From NCBI RefSeq assembly GCF_014207535.1, contig NZ_JACHGK010000003.1, forward strand, positions 248,001 to 312,000: a stretch of 64,000 nt of DNA, written 5' to 3'. The position numbers were made by a program, and so were the translations under genes. Of the stretch, positions 15,786 through 24,096 are shown piece after piece (within the stretch, counting starts at the first letter, position 1; every line of letters starts with the position of its first letter). Below the pieces are notes generated by a model. It saw only the letters and a program-made list of their open reading frames with translations, had not been told where the DNA came from and ran no database searches. The DNA is from Bacillus benzoevorans. Lineage in GTDB: Bacteria; Bacillota; Bacilli; Bacillales; Cytobacillaceae.

Positions 15786-15884
15786 GACAGCTAAAGCACG
15801 ACTCTTTCTGCATGTACTCCTGTACTCAGTATGGCTCTATTTATCTGATATTTCGACCAAGCTGATAAGCTCGTTGCAAATTAT

Positions 15885-15983
15885 TTATTCGATTCGCTTC
15901 TTCCCTCCATACTCATCCAGCCACAGAGTGAAGCCAAGCTTCACGATCCCTCTAAGCACCTGAAATTCAAAAACCAGTTTCAC
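15885..15983 (-). CDS. Possible 32-residue ORF coupled to the MFS gene
   Basis: A GTG overlaps the stop codon of the preceding MFS gene in the four bases GTGA, the classical arrangement for coupled translation, with AAGGAAAG about 10 nt upstream. It encodes 32 residues (VFEFQVLRGIVKLGFTLWLD followed by EYGGKKRIE) and ends in TAA. No family is recognised. It could be chance; the overlap and the mixed hydrophobic/charged sequence are the only support. Confidence 0.3.
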   Translation of the reverse strand: MKLVFEFQVLRGIVKLGFTLWLDEYGGKKRIE

Positions 15984-17224
15984 GCAGTTTTTTCTTTCCT
16001 TGGCTCAGGCAGCAATAAATTCATCAGCGATGCCGCAACAAGAACGACAATCGCCGCATAAAATGCGATTTCATAGCTGCCAAACTTGCTGTACAAAAGC
16101 CCAGGTATATAGGCGCCCAATGCGGAACCAATTTGATGGCTTAAGAATAGGCATCCGACGATAAAACCAAGTGAGTAGTTTTTAAAATACTGTGCCGTCA
16201 GCACTTGTGTAGGTGCCACTGTAGAAAAATCGACGATGCCGAACAGGGCCGCAAACACGAGCAGCAAAATTGGATCTTGAATAAATAAGAGAAGCACAAT
16301 CGATAAAGCTCGTACGAAATATAACAGGACAAGCAGTTTCCGGCTGCTCCAGCGATCTGCAATGACACCGGAGAGCAGGATGCCGGCAATATTAAATCCA
16401 GCTAATAGACTCACCGCCGCACTTGTTACCGCCGGGGAGAAGCCACAATAGCTTGCAAAGGGAATTAAATGGGTATCCATTAACCCTGTCGATGTAAAAC
16501 CGCAAACGGCAAAAGGAAGCATGACAAACCAAAAGGTTCTTTTGCGAAAAAGATCCCCCAGTGAAAATTCAGCATCTGTTACCTTTTCCTGTTCCGCTGC
16601 TCTATGAACTTCCTTCTCGTATCCCCCCAGCGGCTCCATTCCTTTTTCATTCGGCTGATTTCGTAAACAGAACAGCACAACCGGGAAAATGATCAGCATC
16701 AATAAGACCCCCAAAATGATATGGGTGATGCGCCAATCGAAATAATGAATTAACAAGAGTGATCCTGGAACGAGGAGCATCTGACCAAAGCCAAATCCCG
16801 CTTCTAAAATTCCCAGAGCAAGCCCTCGTTTTTTCGTAAACCAATTGGAGACAAGAACGGTCCCGGCAACGTTAGAGGCTCCCCCTACGCCAACGGATAC
16901 AAAAGCATAAAGGACAAATAACTGCCACGGCCCTTGGACAATTGAAATAGCAAGAAAACAAATTCCTACTAATAAAGTACTAAGAGAAATCACAATCCGT
17001 GCACCATGTTTATCGATCAATCTGCCAATAATCGGCTGGGACAGACCGTAAATCACAAAGCTTAACGTTGAAATCAGCGAAGTCGTTCCCCGATCAATAG
17101 AGAGATCCCTTTCCCACGGTTCCATAAACGCGCCGAATGCAAGCCTTCCCCCTTGGACAGCTAAAAAGGCTAGAAATGTTACAAAAACGATAATCCAAGC
17201 ATAATGAAGTTTTTTCCTGCTCAT
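15980..17224 (-). CDS. MFS transporter, OxlT/monocarboxylate-like
   Basis: A 414-residue major facilitator protein with 12 predicted membrane segments. The start MSRKKLHYAWIIVFVTFLAF and the FGAFMEPWERDLSIDRGTTS stretch are characteristic of the oxalate:formate antiporter/monocarboxylate porter group. Motif A is GRLIDKHGARIV. A long charged central loop (about 195-225) separates the two halves. The substrate is probably an organic acid anion. The ATG chosen follows AAAAGGGGATATT; the frame is open 28 codons upstream without a better site. Confidence 0.87.
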   Translation of the reverse strand: MSRKKLHYAWIIVFVTFLAFLAVQGGRLAFGAFMEPWERDLSIDRGTTSLISTLSFVIYGLSQPIIGRLIDKHGARIVISLSTLLVGICFLAISIVQGPWQLFVLYAFVSVGVGGASNVAGTVLVSNWFTKKRGLALGILEAGFGFGQMLLVPGSLLLIHYFDWRITHIILGVLLMLIIFPVVLFCLRNQPNEKGMEPLGGYEKEVHRAAEQEKVTDAEFSLGDLFRKRTFWFVMLPFAVCGFTSTGLMDTHLIPFASYCGFSPAVTSAAVSLLAGFNIAGILLSGVIADRWSSRKLLVLLYFVRALSIVLLLFIQDPILLLVFAALFGIVDFSTVAPTQVLTAQYFKNYSLGFIVGCLFLSHQIGSALGAYIPGLLYSKFGSYEIAFYAAIVVLVAASLMNLLLPEPRKEKTA

Positions 17225-17407
17225 AATATCCCCTTTTTTTCTATGGTGTCTAAAAAATGCGAAAAATAATAATAGTCGTAGTTTAATAGTATCATGCTTT
17301 TTATTCAAGATGATATATTACAACAGTTAATTATCAATACATAGTATTCGAACCATTCCAGCCAAAGCTATGGGCAAGTATGGAGAGCCTTGTCAGTATT
17401 CTTAAAC

Positions 17408-17445
17408 GAAAAGGTGATTCCATTCGTGCTGGAATCACCTTTTTC
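17408..17445 (-). terminator. Bidirectional terminator downstream of the XRE gene
   Basis: AAAGGTGATTCCA and TGGAATCACCTTT form a 12-13 bp stem with a 7-nt loop; T-rich sequence is present on both strands. Confidence 0.8.
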
Positions 17446-17480
17446 CCCTCTTTTTGGACAACTACCGTTCTCCAAATATG

Positions 17481-17936
17481 CTATTTCCCAAAATGCAATT
17501 CATTTAAGCGCTTTATCGCTTCGTCCTGATCAAAACTGCTGAACCAGCGGTAATTCTCATCATCGAGAATCCGGAAATGATTGCTGATTAAATTTTGCTG
17601 CAGCCGGAAGTCCCCCAGATTTTCAATTTCTTTCCACCAAACCTTGCCACCCAATGTTTTTTCCTGCGGTGCCGCATCACTGTCCTGGGCAATTAACTGG
17701 ACAAAATCAATCGGGTCATCACCGATTACGGATAAGAGTGATTCACTGCGGTTAAACAGGGCACAAACTGCGACAACAGTTGTCCAATTGCAATTGGTTC
17801 TTCTTTTTTCAATTTGCACGAGTGTTTTTTTTGAAATACCGAGGATTTCCGCCATTTTCTCCTGAGAAAATCCCTGCTCTGTCCGAACCGGCTTCATTTT
17901 CTCAGATATCAGCTCAATAAACTCCTCTTTTTCCAT
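17481..17936 (-). CDS. XRE family transcriptional regulator
   Basis: A 151-residue protein with an N-terminal Cro/C1-type helix-turn-helix (about residues 10-65; GFSQEKMAEILGISKKTLVQ contains the two helices). The C-terminal 80 residues, with GGKVWWKEIENLGDFRLQQN and YRWFSSFDQDEAIKRLNEL, recur in Bacillus regulators of unknown ligand. It probably represses its own promoter: a 14-bp palindrome overlaps the predicted -10 element. It is divergent from an RNase J gene with about 200 nt between them, so joint control is possible. Confidence 0.85.
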   Translation of the reverse strand: MEKEEFIELISEKMKPVRTEQGFSQEKMAEILGISKKTLVQIEKRRTNCNWTTVVAVCALFNRSESLLSVIGDDPIDFVQLIAQDSDAAPQEKTLGGKVWWKEIENLGDFRLQQNLISNHFRILDDENYRWFSSFDQDEAIKRLNELHFGK

Positions 17937-17956
17937 ATGTATCCAATCCCTTTTTA

Positions 17957-17989
17957 GTGTAAGTTTACACCACTAATGTTAACGGTCAA
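17957..17989 (-). promoter_or_regulatory. Promoter and operator of the XRE gene
   Basis: On the minus strand TTGACC (17984-17989) and TAAACT (17962-17967) are spaced by 16 nt. The -10 element lies inside the palindrome GTGTAAgtTTACAC (17957-17970), ideal for autorepression by the adjacent regulator. Confidence 0.55.
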
Positions 17990-18140
17990 TGACAATTTTG
18001 TTTCAAATTACTAACGATTTATTCATTAAGCCGCCTCAGTATTTCAGTCACGGTCTTTTCTTTATACATTGAATTTTTTTCATAAAAAAATGAGGATAGG
18101 GGATACTTTGAATAAAACTAGAGTATAGGGGGAATAAAGG

Positions 18141-19814
18141 TTGGCCAGCAAAGAGAATTTACTCTCCATTTTTGCCTTAGGCGGAATCAATGAAATCGGA
18201 AAAAATATGTATGTCGTCCAATATGCCGACGAACTCGTGATTATCGACTGTGGTGCTAAGTTTCCTGATGAAAGTTTACTGGGAATTGATTTGATTATCC
18301 CTGATATTACCTACCTGCAAGAAAATGAGGACAAGATCCGCGCTCTGATCGTGACACACGGCCACGAAGACCACATCGGCGGCATTCCCTATTTTCTCAA
18401 AAAAGTCAATGTACCGATATACGCAACCAATTTTACCCTTGGGTTAATTGAATTAAAATTAACGGAACATCGACTGCTCGGGGATTCACAATTATCTCAG
18501 ATTGACTCCAATTCAAATTTGAGTTTTGGTGACATGAACATTACCTTCTTCAAAACGAGCCATAGTATACCTGACTGCCTTGGTATTGTCATCGAAACGC
18601 CACAGGGGAACGTCGTTCATACCGGTGACTTTAAATTTGATTTAACTCCTGTCAATCAGCAATACGCAGATATTCATAAAATGGCCGAAATTGGCCGAAA
18701 CGGGGTTCTGGCACTTCTTTCCGAGAGCACCAATGCTGAGCGTCCGGGTTCTACCCCGTCTGAGCTGCTCGTCGGAGACCAGTTAGAAGAAGCCTTCCTA
18801 AGGGCGAAACGGAAAGTGTTCGTCTCCACCTTTGCTTCTAATGTCAATCGGGTACAGCAAGTCGTTCATGCTGCGATCAAAACGCAGCGAAAATTGGCCC
18901 TGCTTGGACGGAGCATGGTCAATGTTGTCGATGTTGCGATGTCACGCGGGTATGTACAGATTCCTGAAGGGATGCTGATTGAAGGTCACGAGGTAGGTCT
19001 ATATCCCGCCGATAAAGTGGCGATCCTCTGTACGGGAAGTCAAGGAGAGCCAATGGCTGCTCTTTCGCGGCTGTCAACTAACGGCTACCGCGATGTTGAG
19101 GTCCATCCCGAAGATACGGTGATTATTGCCGCTTCTCCGATTCCAGGAAATGAGCGGAGTGTTTCCCGGATCGTCGATAATTTATTCGCCCTCGGTGCCA
19201 AAGTGGTTTACGGGGCTTCCAGCAAAACAGGCATGCATGTTTCCGGCCATGGCTATCAGGAGGATTTAAAATTGATGCTGACGCTGATGAAGCCCAAGTA
19301 CTTTATTCCGATTCATGGAGAGTATCGCATGCTTCATCTGCATCAATTATTAGCTGAATCAGTCGGCGTGGCAGAAGGGCATACGTTTATCATTAAGAAC
19401 GGTGATGTCGTCGATATTGAGCAAGGCAGCGCCAGGGTAACGCGAAAAATCCTTTCAGGAGATACATATGTCGACGGAAATGGAATCGGTGATGTCGGCA
19501 ACGTCGTCTTGCGTGATCGGAGACAGTTGTCTGAAGACGGCATGCTCGTGATTGTCATTACCATCAGTAAGAGCGACAAGAAAATGATTTCCGGTCCGGA
19601 CACAATTACCCGCGGTTTTGTCTTTGTCAAAGATGCCGAGGAACTTTTAAGCAGTGTTAATGAACTGGCTCAAACAACGGTCAACACATTGCTTGAGGCA
19701 GATATCCACTCTTGGAATATCATCAAGCAGAGCATAAAAAAAGAAGTCGGACAATTTTTATTTCAACATACAAAGAGAAAGCCGATGATTCTTCCAATTA
19801 TTATTGAAATATAG
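18141..19814 (+). CDS. Ribonuclease J family protein (extra paralogue)
   Basis: A 557-residue metallo-beta-lactamase/beta-CASP nuclease, the same size as Bacillus RNase J1. Motif II HGHEDH is at 73-78, TGDFKFD follows near 162-168, and the beta-CASP region contains FASNVNRVQQ, TGSQGEPMAALSR, SPIPGNE and HVSGHGYQED, ending with PIHGEYRML. The C-terminal domain (about 440-557) includes GDVGNVVLRDRRQLSEDG and RKPMILPIIIEI. RNase J acts as a 5'-3' exoribonuclease and endonuclease in RNA turnover. The start is TTG after a GGGGGAATAAAGG site. J1 and J2 normally lie in other contexts, so this is probably an additional copy; it is monocistronic and next to an XRE regulator. Confidence 0.9.
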   Translation: MASKENLLSIFALGGINEIGKNMYVVQYADELVIIDCGAKFPDESLLGIDLIIPDITYLQENEDKIRALIVTHGHEDHIGGIPYFLKKVNVPIYATNFTLGLIELKLTEHRLLGDSQLSQIDSNSNLSFGDMNITFFKTSHSIPDCLGIVIETPQGNVVHTGDFKFDLTPVNQQYADIHKMAEIGRNGVLALLSESTNAERPGSTPSELLVGDQLEEAFLRAKRKVFVSTFASNVNRVQQVVHAAIKTQRKLALLGRSMVNVVDVAMSRGYVQIPEGMLIEGHEVGLYPADKVAILCTGSQGEPMAALSRLSTNGYRDVEVHPEDTVIIAASPIPGNERSVSRIVDNLFALGAKVVYGASSKTGMHVSGHGYQEDLKLMLTLMKPKYFIPIHGEYRMLHLHQLLAESVGVAEGHTFIIKNGDVVDIEQGSARVTRKILSGDTYVDGNGIGDVGNVVLRDRRQLSEDGMLVIVITISKSDKKMISGPDTITRGFVFVKDAEELLSSVNELAQTTVNTLLEADIHSWNIIKQSIKKEVGQFLFQHTKRKPMILPIIIEI

Positions 19815-19829
19815 AGGTTCTATTAAACG

Positions 19830-19867
19830 GCAGGGCTCATGTTGCAGAAAGCCCTGCATTCTTTTTG
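19830..19867 (+). terminator. Terminator of the RNase J gene
   Basis: GCAGGGCT and AGCCCTGC form the stem, followed by ATTCTTTTTG. Confidence 0.85.
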
Positions 19868-20098
19868 TTGTTTTCTCATTGCTCTATATGAATCTTTTTC
19901 TCTGATTATTTTTCAGAAAAAATAAATAATATTTCCTGCAAAAATGCTTTTTTATTCCTGCAACAAATGAGAGAATAATAATAGTGGCGCTAATACTTGT
20001 GCTCCTATTTAGTAGACCATTCCTTCAAATTGTGAACAACGATTTCACTGAAAGATGCTTTACTTAGAAAAACAATATACATAACAGAGGTGGCTGCT

Positions 20099-20872
20099 GT
20101 GAGAAAAAATACGCTGAAAGAAAAATTAAAACAGAAACAGAGAGTATTTGGAACATGGATTATGACGAACAGCCTCGACAATGCCGAAATCCTTGGTCAT
20201 ACAGGTGCCGATTTTATTATGATTGATGCCGAACATGGTTCAATGGATATTGAAACAGCCGGCAGAATGGTATCCGTCATCCGCGGTACGCAAGCAACTC
20301 CACTGATTAGGGTTGCCGGAAATGAAAAATCATTGGTCAAAAGAGGCTTAGACACCGGGGCTGAAGGTGTCATGATTCCAATGATTAATACGAAGGAAGA
20401 AGCTGAGAATGCGGTTAGTTACGCTAAATATCCACCAGCTGGCATTCGCGGTACAGGGGCAGGAAGAGCCGTCCTCTTTGGCGCTGCCGCAGAGGGATAC
20501 AAGGATTATTATGCAGAAGCCAATAATGAGGTGCTTGTCATTGTTCAAATTGAACATTATGAAGCGGTTGAAAACATTGACGAAATTCTTTCTGTACCTG
20601 GAATCGATATCGCCTTTGTCGGACCGTATGATTTATGTGCTTCCATGGGGCTTCCGGGGCAGCCAAATCATCCGGACGTGCAGGAAAGCTGCCGCAAAGT
20701 CATTGCTGCATGTGAAAAGCATCAAGTGACACCGGCCATTATGACCTGGTCCGGCGCCATCGAGCAGCATGTAGAGATGGGATTTCATTTTCTCTTAGGA
20801 GGGATGGATGGTGCTATTCTTTATAATGGTGTAAAGCAGCTCATCCATGAATTTAAAGGTTTCACGGAATAA
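20099..20872 (+). CDS. HpcH/HpaI aldolase family protein
   Basis: A 257-residue class II pyruvate aldolase of the HpaI family. Signatures in order: FGTWIMTNSLDNAEILGHTG, FIMIDAEHGSMD (about 43-54), the metal-binding Glu in VQIEHYEAVENIDEI (about 150), and DIAFVGPYDLCASMG (about 170). Family members reversibly cleave 2-keto-4-hydroxy acids to pyruvate and an aldehyde. RAVLFGAAAEGYKDY corresponds to the substrate-facing loop. The GTG chosen lies 5 nt after GAGGTGG; a GTG three codons earlier overlaps that site. Single gene with its own terminator. Confidence 0.88.
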   Translation: MRKNTLKEKLKQKQRVFGTWIMTNSLDNAEILGHTGADFIMIDAEHGSMDIETAGRMVSVIRGTQATPLIRVAGNEKSLVKRGLDTGAEGVMIPMINTKEEAENAVSYAKYPPAGIRGTGAGRAVLFGAAAEGYKDYYAEANNEVLVIVQIEHYEAVENIDEILSVPGIDIAFVGPYDLCASMGLPGQPNHPDVQESCRKVIAACEKHQVTPAIMTWSGAIEQHVEMGFHFLLGGMDGAILYNGVKQLIHEFKGFTE

Positions 20873-20886
20873 TAATTCAATATCGT

Positions 20887-20921
20887 AAAAAAGGAGATAC
20901 AGCATCCGTATCTCCTTTTTT
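20887..20921 (+). terminator. Terminator of the HpaI-type aldolase gene
   Basis: AAAAAAGGAGATAC and GTATCTCCTTTTTT form a 14-bp stem. Confidence 0.9.
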
Positions 20922-20993
20922 ACCAAACAAATGCAGTGGATCCGCTTTTGTATTAAAATTGACAAAATATTTGCCATTCACCGACATTTACCA

Positions 20994-21137
20994 TTGGCTT
21001 TTTAATACTATGGTGCTATACTTTAGTCAATAAGATTTGGTTGGTAAGCCATTGATCTTATTACTTTGTTGGCTGAGATTACGATCTCAGTTCCTTCTAC
21101 ATAACCAATATAAATGATAAACATACCTTTCATTTAT
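20994..21137 (+). ncRNA. Candidate structured RNA of unknown class
   Basis: A plausible promoter (TTGGCT, 17 nt, TATACT at 21017-21022) precedes about 110 nt rich in nested pairing. AATAAGAT (from 21029) pairs with ATCTTATT. CTGAGATTACGATCTCAG (21073-21090) is a perfect hairpin. TTGGTT (21037-21042) can close the domain with AACCAA (21103-21108), and TAAATGA/TCATTTA forms a 3' hairpin. No plus-strand gene follows closely, so it is more likely a small RNA or orphan element than a cis leader. It matches no riboswitch class I can name. Confidence 0.35.
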
Positions 21138-21186
21138 TACGTTTTATGTATCCGTTTTCATATGGAATTAGTGTGTTCACATGTCA

Positions 21187-21571
21187 TCATCGAATACCGC
21201 CTAATTTTAGTTTTACAGCAATATACCCTTCTGCATTCTGCAATCCGAGTATCGTTCCCTCATCGTCTTTTTCCAGAAAAAAGGTCCCATACAGCTTATG
21301 GGAAATAAATTTCCAGCCTTTTGGAACCGTTTCGCAAAATATAATAGTTTTGAAAATCATCATTTACATAGAAATGAGCGGACTTCTCTATTGGAATGTA
21401 AAAATCACTTTTTCCTTTCCTTGAAAAAGCAAGAATGGAGTCTGTCACAGCAACAGTCTGAAAATGAAATCCATGCCGCTCTTCAAGATAGTCCTCATCC
21501 AAGTACTCGTTCAAAATCACCTGACGATTTGAATAGCCGGTTAAAATCGAATAATCACTTAGTTTTTCCAT
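21187..21571 (-). pseudogene. Hypothetical protein, frameshifted
   Basis: Two minus-strand frames join to one protein of about 127 residues. The first runs 91 codons from MEKLSDYSILTGYSNRQVIL to KRLEIYFP and stops. The second continues with HKLYGTFFLEKDDEGTILGL and NAEGYIAVKLKLGGIR. Removing one C from the CCC at about 21298 restores a single frame. The product has no recognised family; it is beta-rich and cytoplasmic by appearance. Its ATG overlaps the end of the upstream gene by 13 nt, so the pair was translationally coupled. The indel could be a sequencing error. Confidence 0.6.
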
Positions 21572-21816
21572 ACTCTAAGCACATAGCCGCCGCAGCCGCA
21601 TTGGTCGATAAATTTTGTTTTGATTGTCTCTTTAAAGACCGTATTTAATGCCTCGGTTAAATACTCTTCAGGATTTCCCAGGTTCGACGGCGTGACAAGA
21701 TTCACGTAGTACCCGCTTTCTGTTTCCGCAACCGCCTCAATAGCATCCTTCACAACCAATTCTAAATCATTTTCATATTCATCATGCTCTAATGAAACTG
21801 AACGATCTTTTTTCAT
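21559..21816 (-). CDS. Hypothetical protein with CGCGG motif
   Basis: An 85-residue acidic protein with an N-terminal charged stretch (HDEYENDLELVVKDAIEAVA) and a C-terminal QCGCGGYVLRVWKN. The clustered cysteines and the following beta strand suggest a small metal site or disulfide, but no family could be assigned. AAGAGGTGAAGGT stands before the ATG. It overlaps the downstream frameshifted gene by 13 nt; together they form a short operon. Confidence 0.6.
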   Translation of the reverse strand: MKKDRSVSLEHDEYENDLELVVKDAIEAVAETESGYYVNLVTPSNLGNPEEYLTEALNTVFKETIKTKFIDQCGCGGYVLRVWKN

Positions 21817-22042
21817 ATACCTTCACCTCTTATTCCATCCTATTACAGACAGATGCTTTGCGGGGTGATTTGCATCATAGGATAAAGCTTATCTTTCGTT
21901 AATTTTAGATTTCTTTTATCTCACTACCATATCTAGGAGAAGGAGTTCAAAGTCGATTTGTCGAATTTACTACTTTAATCGTTTCTCTATCTTTTTTAAT
22001 ATTGCAGGATCATTGTTATGGAAGGGAGAACATAAGAGCTAT

Positions 22043-22864
22043 ATGGAAATACTTTCATTAAGCGGGCCGAGCGGGTCTGGAAAAAGCACAAGTGCCTTAT
22101 CTTTTGCGCATAAGCACAAGATTACAGCCATTATTGACGATGGCTTATTGATTGTAAATGGGGAAAAAATCGCTGGTACATCAGCAAAGTTTGAAAAAAA
22201 CTCCATCACCGCTGTGAAAAGGGCAACCTTTTTTTTCACAGACCATGCGAAGGAAGTGCAAAGGGCCCTCAACTCTTATTATATTGAAAAACTCTTAATC
22301 ATTGGGACATCGGATCGGATGACACAGTTAATTGCCAAACGACTAGATTTAGGAGAAATTCAACATTTCTACCATGTCGAGGATATCCGTACCTCCAGCG
22401 AAATCAAGGCGGCTCAGTTTGTCAGAAAAACAGAGGGAAAACATATCATTCCTATTCCCTATCAACAAGTCGATCAAAACTTATTCAAAAGACTCATCTA
22501 TAAGGGAATGGATATTTTTTCACATAATAAAGAAAGAATTGGAGAAAATACGATCGTTCATCCTGATTTTCACCGTGACTCGATCATCATTCATAAAAAA
22601 GTATTTGCAGATATTGTGAAAAGAACTTGTATGAATTTCAAAGATATTGAAGAGTGCAAGTCCGTCCAATTTGAGTTGAAAGGTCTTCCGGTACTAAAGG
22701 CGGCTGTCATAATAAAGTACCCTCTCCATAGCAATCTAGTCCAGATGACCGAGTGCCTGCAAAAAGATATTCGCGATCATTTTCTTCAGCTGCTCAATAT
22801 TGAACTTTATTCAGTCAACTTATATATCTCCATGACAAAAAGAACGGAAGGCTCCAGAAACTAG
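22043..22864 (+). CDS. P-loop NTPase with Asp23-like C-terminal domain
   Basis: A 273-residue protein beginning almost directly with a Walker A loop (SLSGPSGSGKST), like 2-phosphoglycerate kinase or HPr kinase-type P-loop proteins. TAIIDDGLLIVNGEKIAG and EKLLIIGTSDRM are later strands of the NTPase domain (to about 190). The last 85 residues, with HKKVFADIVKRTCMNFKDIE and a VNLYISM end, resemble the Asp23/Gls24 fold seen in YqhY of this window, though the Gly-rich insertion is lost. The function is unknown. The ATG used has only a weak AAGAG site; a TTG ten codons upstream is the alternative. Confidence 0.65.
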   Translation: MEILSLSGPSGSGKSTSALSFAHKHKITAIIDDGLLIVNGEKIAGTSAKFEKNSITAVKRATFFFTDHAKEVQRALNSYYIEKLLIIGTSDRMTQLIAKRLDLGEIQHFYHVEDIRTSSEIKAAQFVRKTEGKHIIPIPYQQVDQNLFKRLIYKGMDIFSHNKERIGENTIVHPDFHRDSIIIHKKVFADIVKRTCMNFKDIEECKSVQFELKGLPVLKAAVIIKYPLHSNLVQMTECLQKDIRDHFLQLLNIELYSVNLYISMTKRTEGSRN

Positions 22865-22883
22865 TGAGCTTTCCGTTCTTTTT
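22841..22883 (+). terminator. Terminator of the P-loop gene
   Basis: AGAACGGAAGGCTC and GAGCTTTCCGTTCT form the stem, overlapping the stop codon, followed by TTTT. Confidence 0.85.
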
Positions 22884-22918
22884 AAGAAGATAACTGAACA
22901 AGGAGTTTGCGGTTTTCA

Positions 22919-23719
22919 TTATGATGTTACTTGACGGGTAAATTTCGGTGCGCGTTTTTCAACAAATGCCGCTACCCCTTCTGGGAAATCATTTTTATCC
23001 ACAAATGGAGTCGATCCCTGCCATAATACAGGGGCACTGTTTATGCATTCATTAACAGAATTTTTAACGGCAAGAAGCGAGGCTGGGGACATGGAAGCCA
23101 CTAATTTCCCCATCTTTATCGCATACCGATCAAGTTCGGATTCTTCTACTAAATAATTTAACATCCTTAATGCATAAGCTTCATCAGCTTTTAAAATACG
23201 TCCTAAATAGACTAATTCCTTTGTAATGCTGGGTCCGACTAAATCGACGATCCTTTTGGCAAATTTATTATTGATCGTAATTCCTAATTTCCCCACTGGA
23301 ATGCCTAATCTGGCCTTTTCCGAACCAACCCTCAGATCGCATGCCAGCGCAAGCTCAAGTCCTGCCCCCATTGCCGGTCCGTTTATAATCCCGATGGTCG
23401 GCAAGGGCAAATTTTCAATCGTTGCAATTGCCTTTTCCATCAGGACAAAAGAATGCTCGGCATCTTCTAATGACATTTGATGAAACTCTCCAATATCCGA
23501 TCCCGCAGTAAATTGCTGACCCGACCCTCTTAACAGCACCACTTTATTTTTAGGGTTATCCAACACATGCTGTGCAATTTCAGATAATTGCTCCCACATT
23601 TTGGCTGTTAATGCATTTTTCTTTTGCGGCCGGTGGATCGTAATGATGGCTAAACCAGCTGTTTCTTGAAGAATGATTTTCGCCTGTTCATCTTCCATTC
23701 GTGTAATATCAACCCGCAT
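22919..23719 (-). CDS. Enoyl-CoA hydratase/isomerase family protein
   Basis: A 266-residue crotonase-fold protein. The oxyanion-hole segment is GSGQQFTAGSDIGEF (about 66-80), and GPAMGAGLELALACDLRVGS (about 114-133) is the second signature, with Glu at the first catalytic position. The position of the second hydratase Glu (normally GxPE) reads GIPVGKLGI, so classical hydratase activity is unlikely; isomerase, dehalogenase or CoA-ester hydrolase activity are open. The cytoplasmic substrate would be an acyl-CoA. AGGGGAGTG precedes the ATG. No fatty-acid genes are adjacent. Confidence 0.85.
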   Translation of the reverse strand: MRVDITRMEDEQAKIILQETAGLAIITIHRPQKKNALTAKMWEQLSEIAQHVLDNPKNKVVLLRGSGQQFTAGSDIGEFHQMSLEDAEHSFVLMEKAIATIENLPLPTIGIINGPAMGAGLELALACDLRVGSEKARLGIPVGKLGITINNKFAKRIVDLVGPSITKELVYLGRILKADEAYALRMLNYLVEESELDRYAIKMGKLVASMSPASLLAVKNSVNECINSAPVLWQGSTPFVDKNDFPEGVAAFVEKRAPKFTRQVTS

Positions 23720-23886
23720 TCTGTTTCACTCCCCTGCATAATTAAATGCGCTATATTTAAATTTATCACCTAGAAAATCGAAATAATGCACGTATTTTTC
23801 TTAAGATAGAATAATTATAGCACACTACCCCTTTAAAATATTGAATCCTTTAAACTATTCAGAACTTTATATCCATTTCTTTAAGC

Positions 23887-23914
23887 TTGAAATCGTAATG
23901 AAAATATGTAAAAT
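23887..23914 (+). promoter_or_regulatory. Promoter of the ykkCD transcript
   Basis: TTGAAA and TAAAAT are spaced by 16 nt, and lie about 20 nt before the riboswitch aptamer. Confidence 0.5.
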
Positions 23915-23935
23915 AATAAACAATTGGATAAATCA

Positions 23936-24066
23936 AATGTTTTCTAGGGTTCCGCAAATGTTTTTGGTCTGGTCCGAGAGAAAACTCACAGTACCATTTG
24001 CTGTGCCACGGAGGGATAAAAGCCCGGGAGAAACTGGATGACAGGTTTCTCTCAGGGCTTTTTTGT
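23936..24066 (+). ncRNA. Guanidine-I (ykkC) riboswitch with terminator
   Basis: The conserved ykkC blocks are visible in order: TCTAGGGTTCCG, GGTCTGGTCCGAGAGA, ACACGG-like CCACGGAGGGATAAAAGCCC and GGGAGA. The 3' end forms an intrinsic terminator in which AGCCCGGGAGAAAC pairs with GTTTCTCTCAGGGCT before a run of T. Guanidine binding to this class stabilises the aptamer and permits read-through. The genes downstream are the ykkC/ykkD SMR pair, the canonical guanidine exporter context. Confidence 0.95.
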
Positions 24067-24096
24067 TTTTAATGAAAGAAATTGGAGGTGCTGTTG

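Noticed and set aside
15769..15963. A 64-codon plus ORF after the short-ORF unit
   Set aside because: It begins inside a strong terminator, lacks a ribosome binding site and overlaps the minus-strand mini-ORF.
21072..21092. GGCTGAGA as a possible TPP riboswitch
   Set aside because: The other THI-box blocks (ACCTGA, CGTAGGGA) are missing, and the segment forms a simple perfect hairpin instead.
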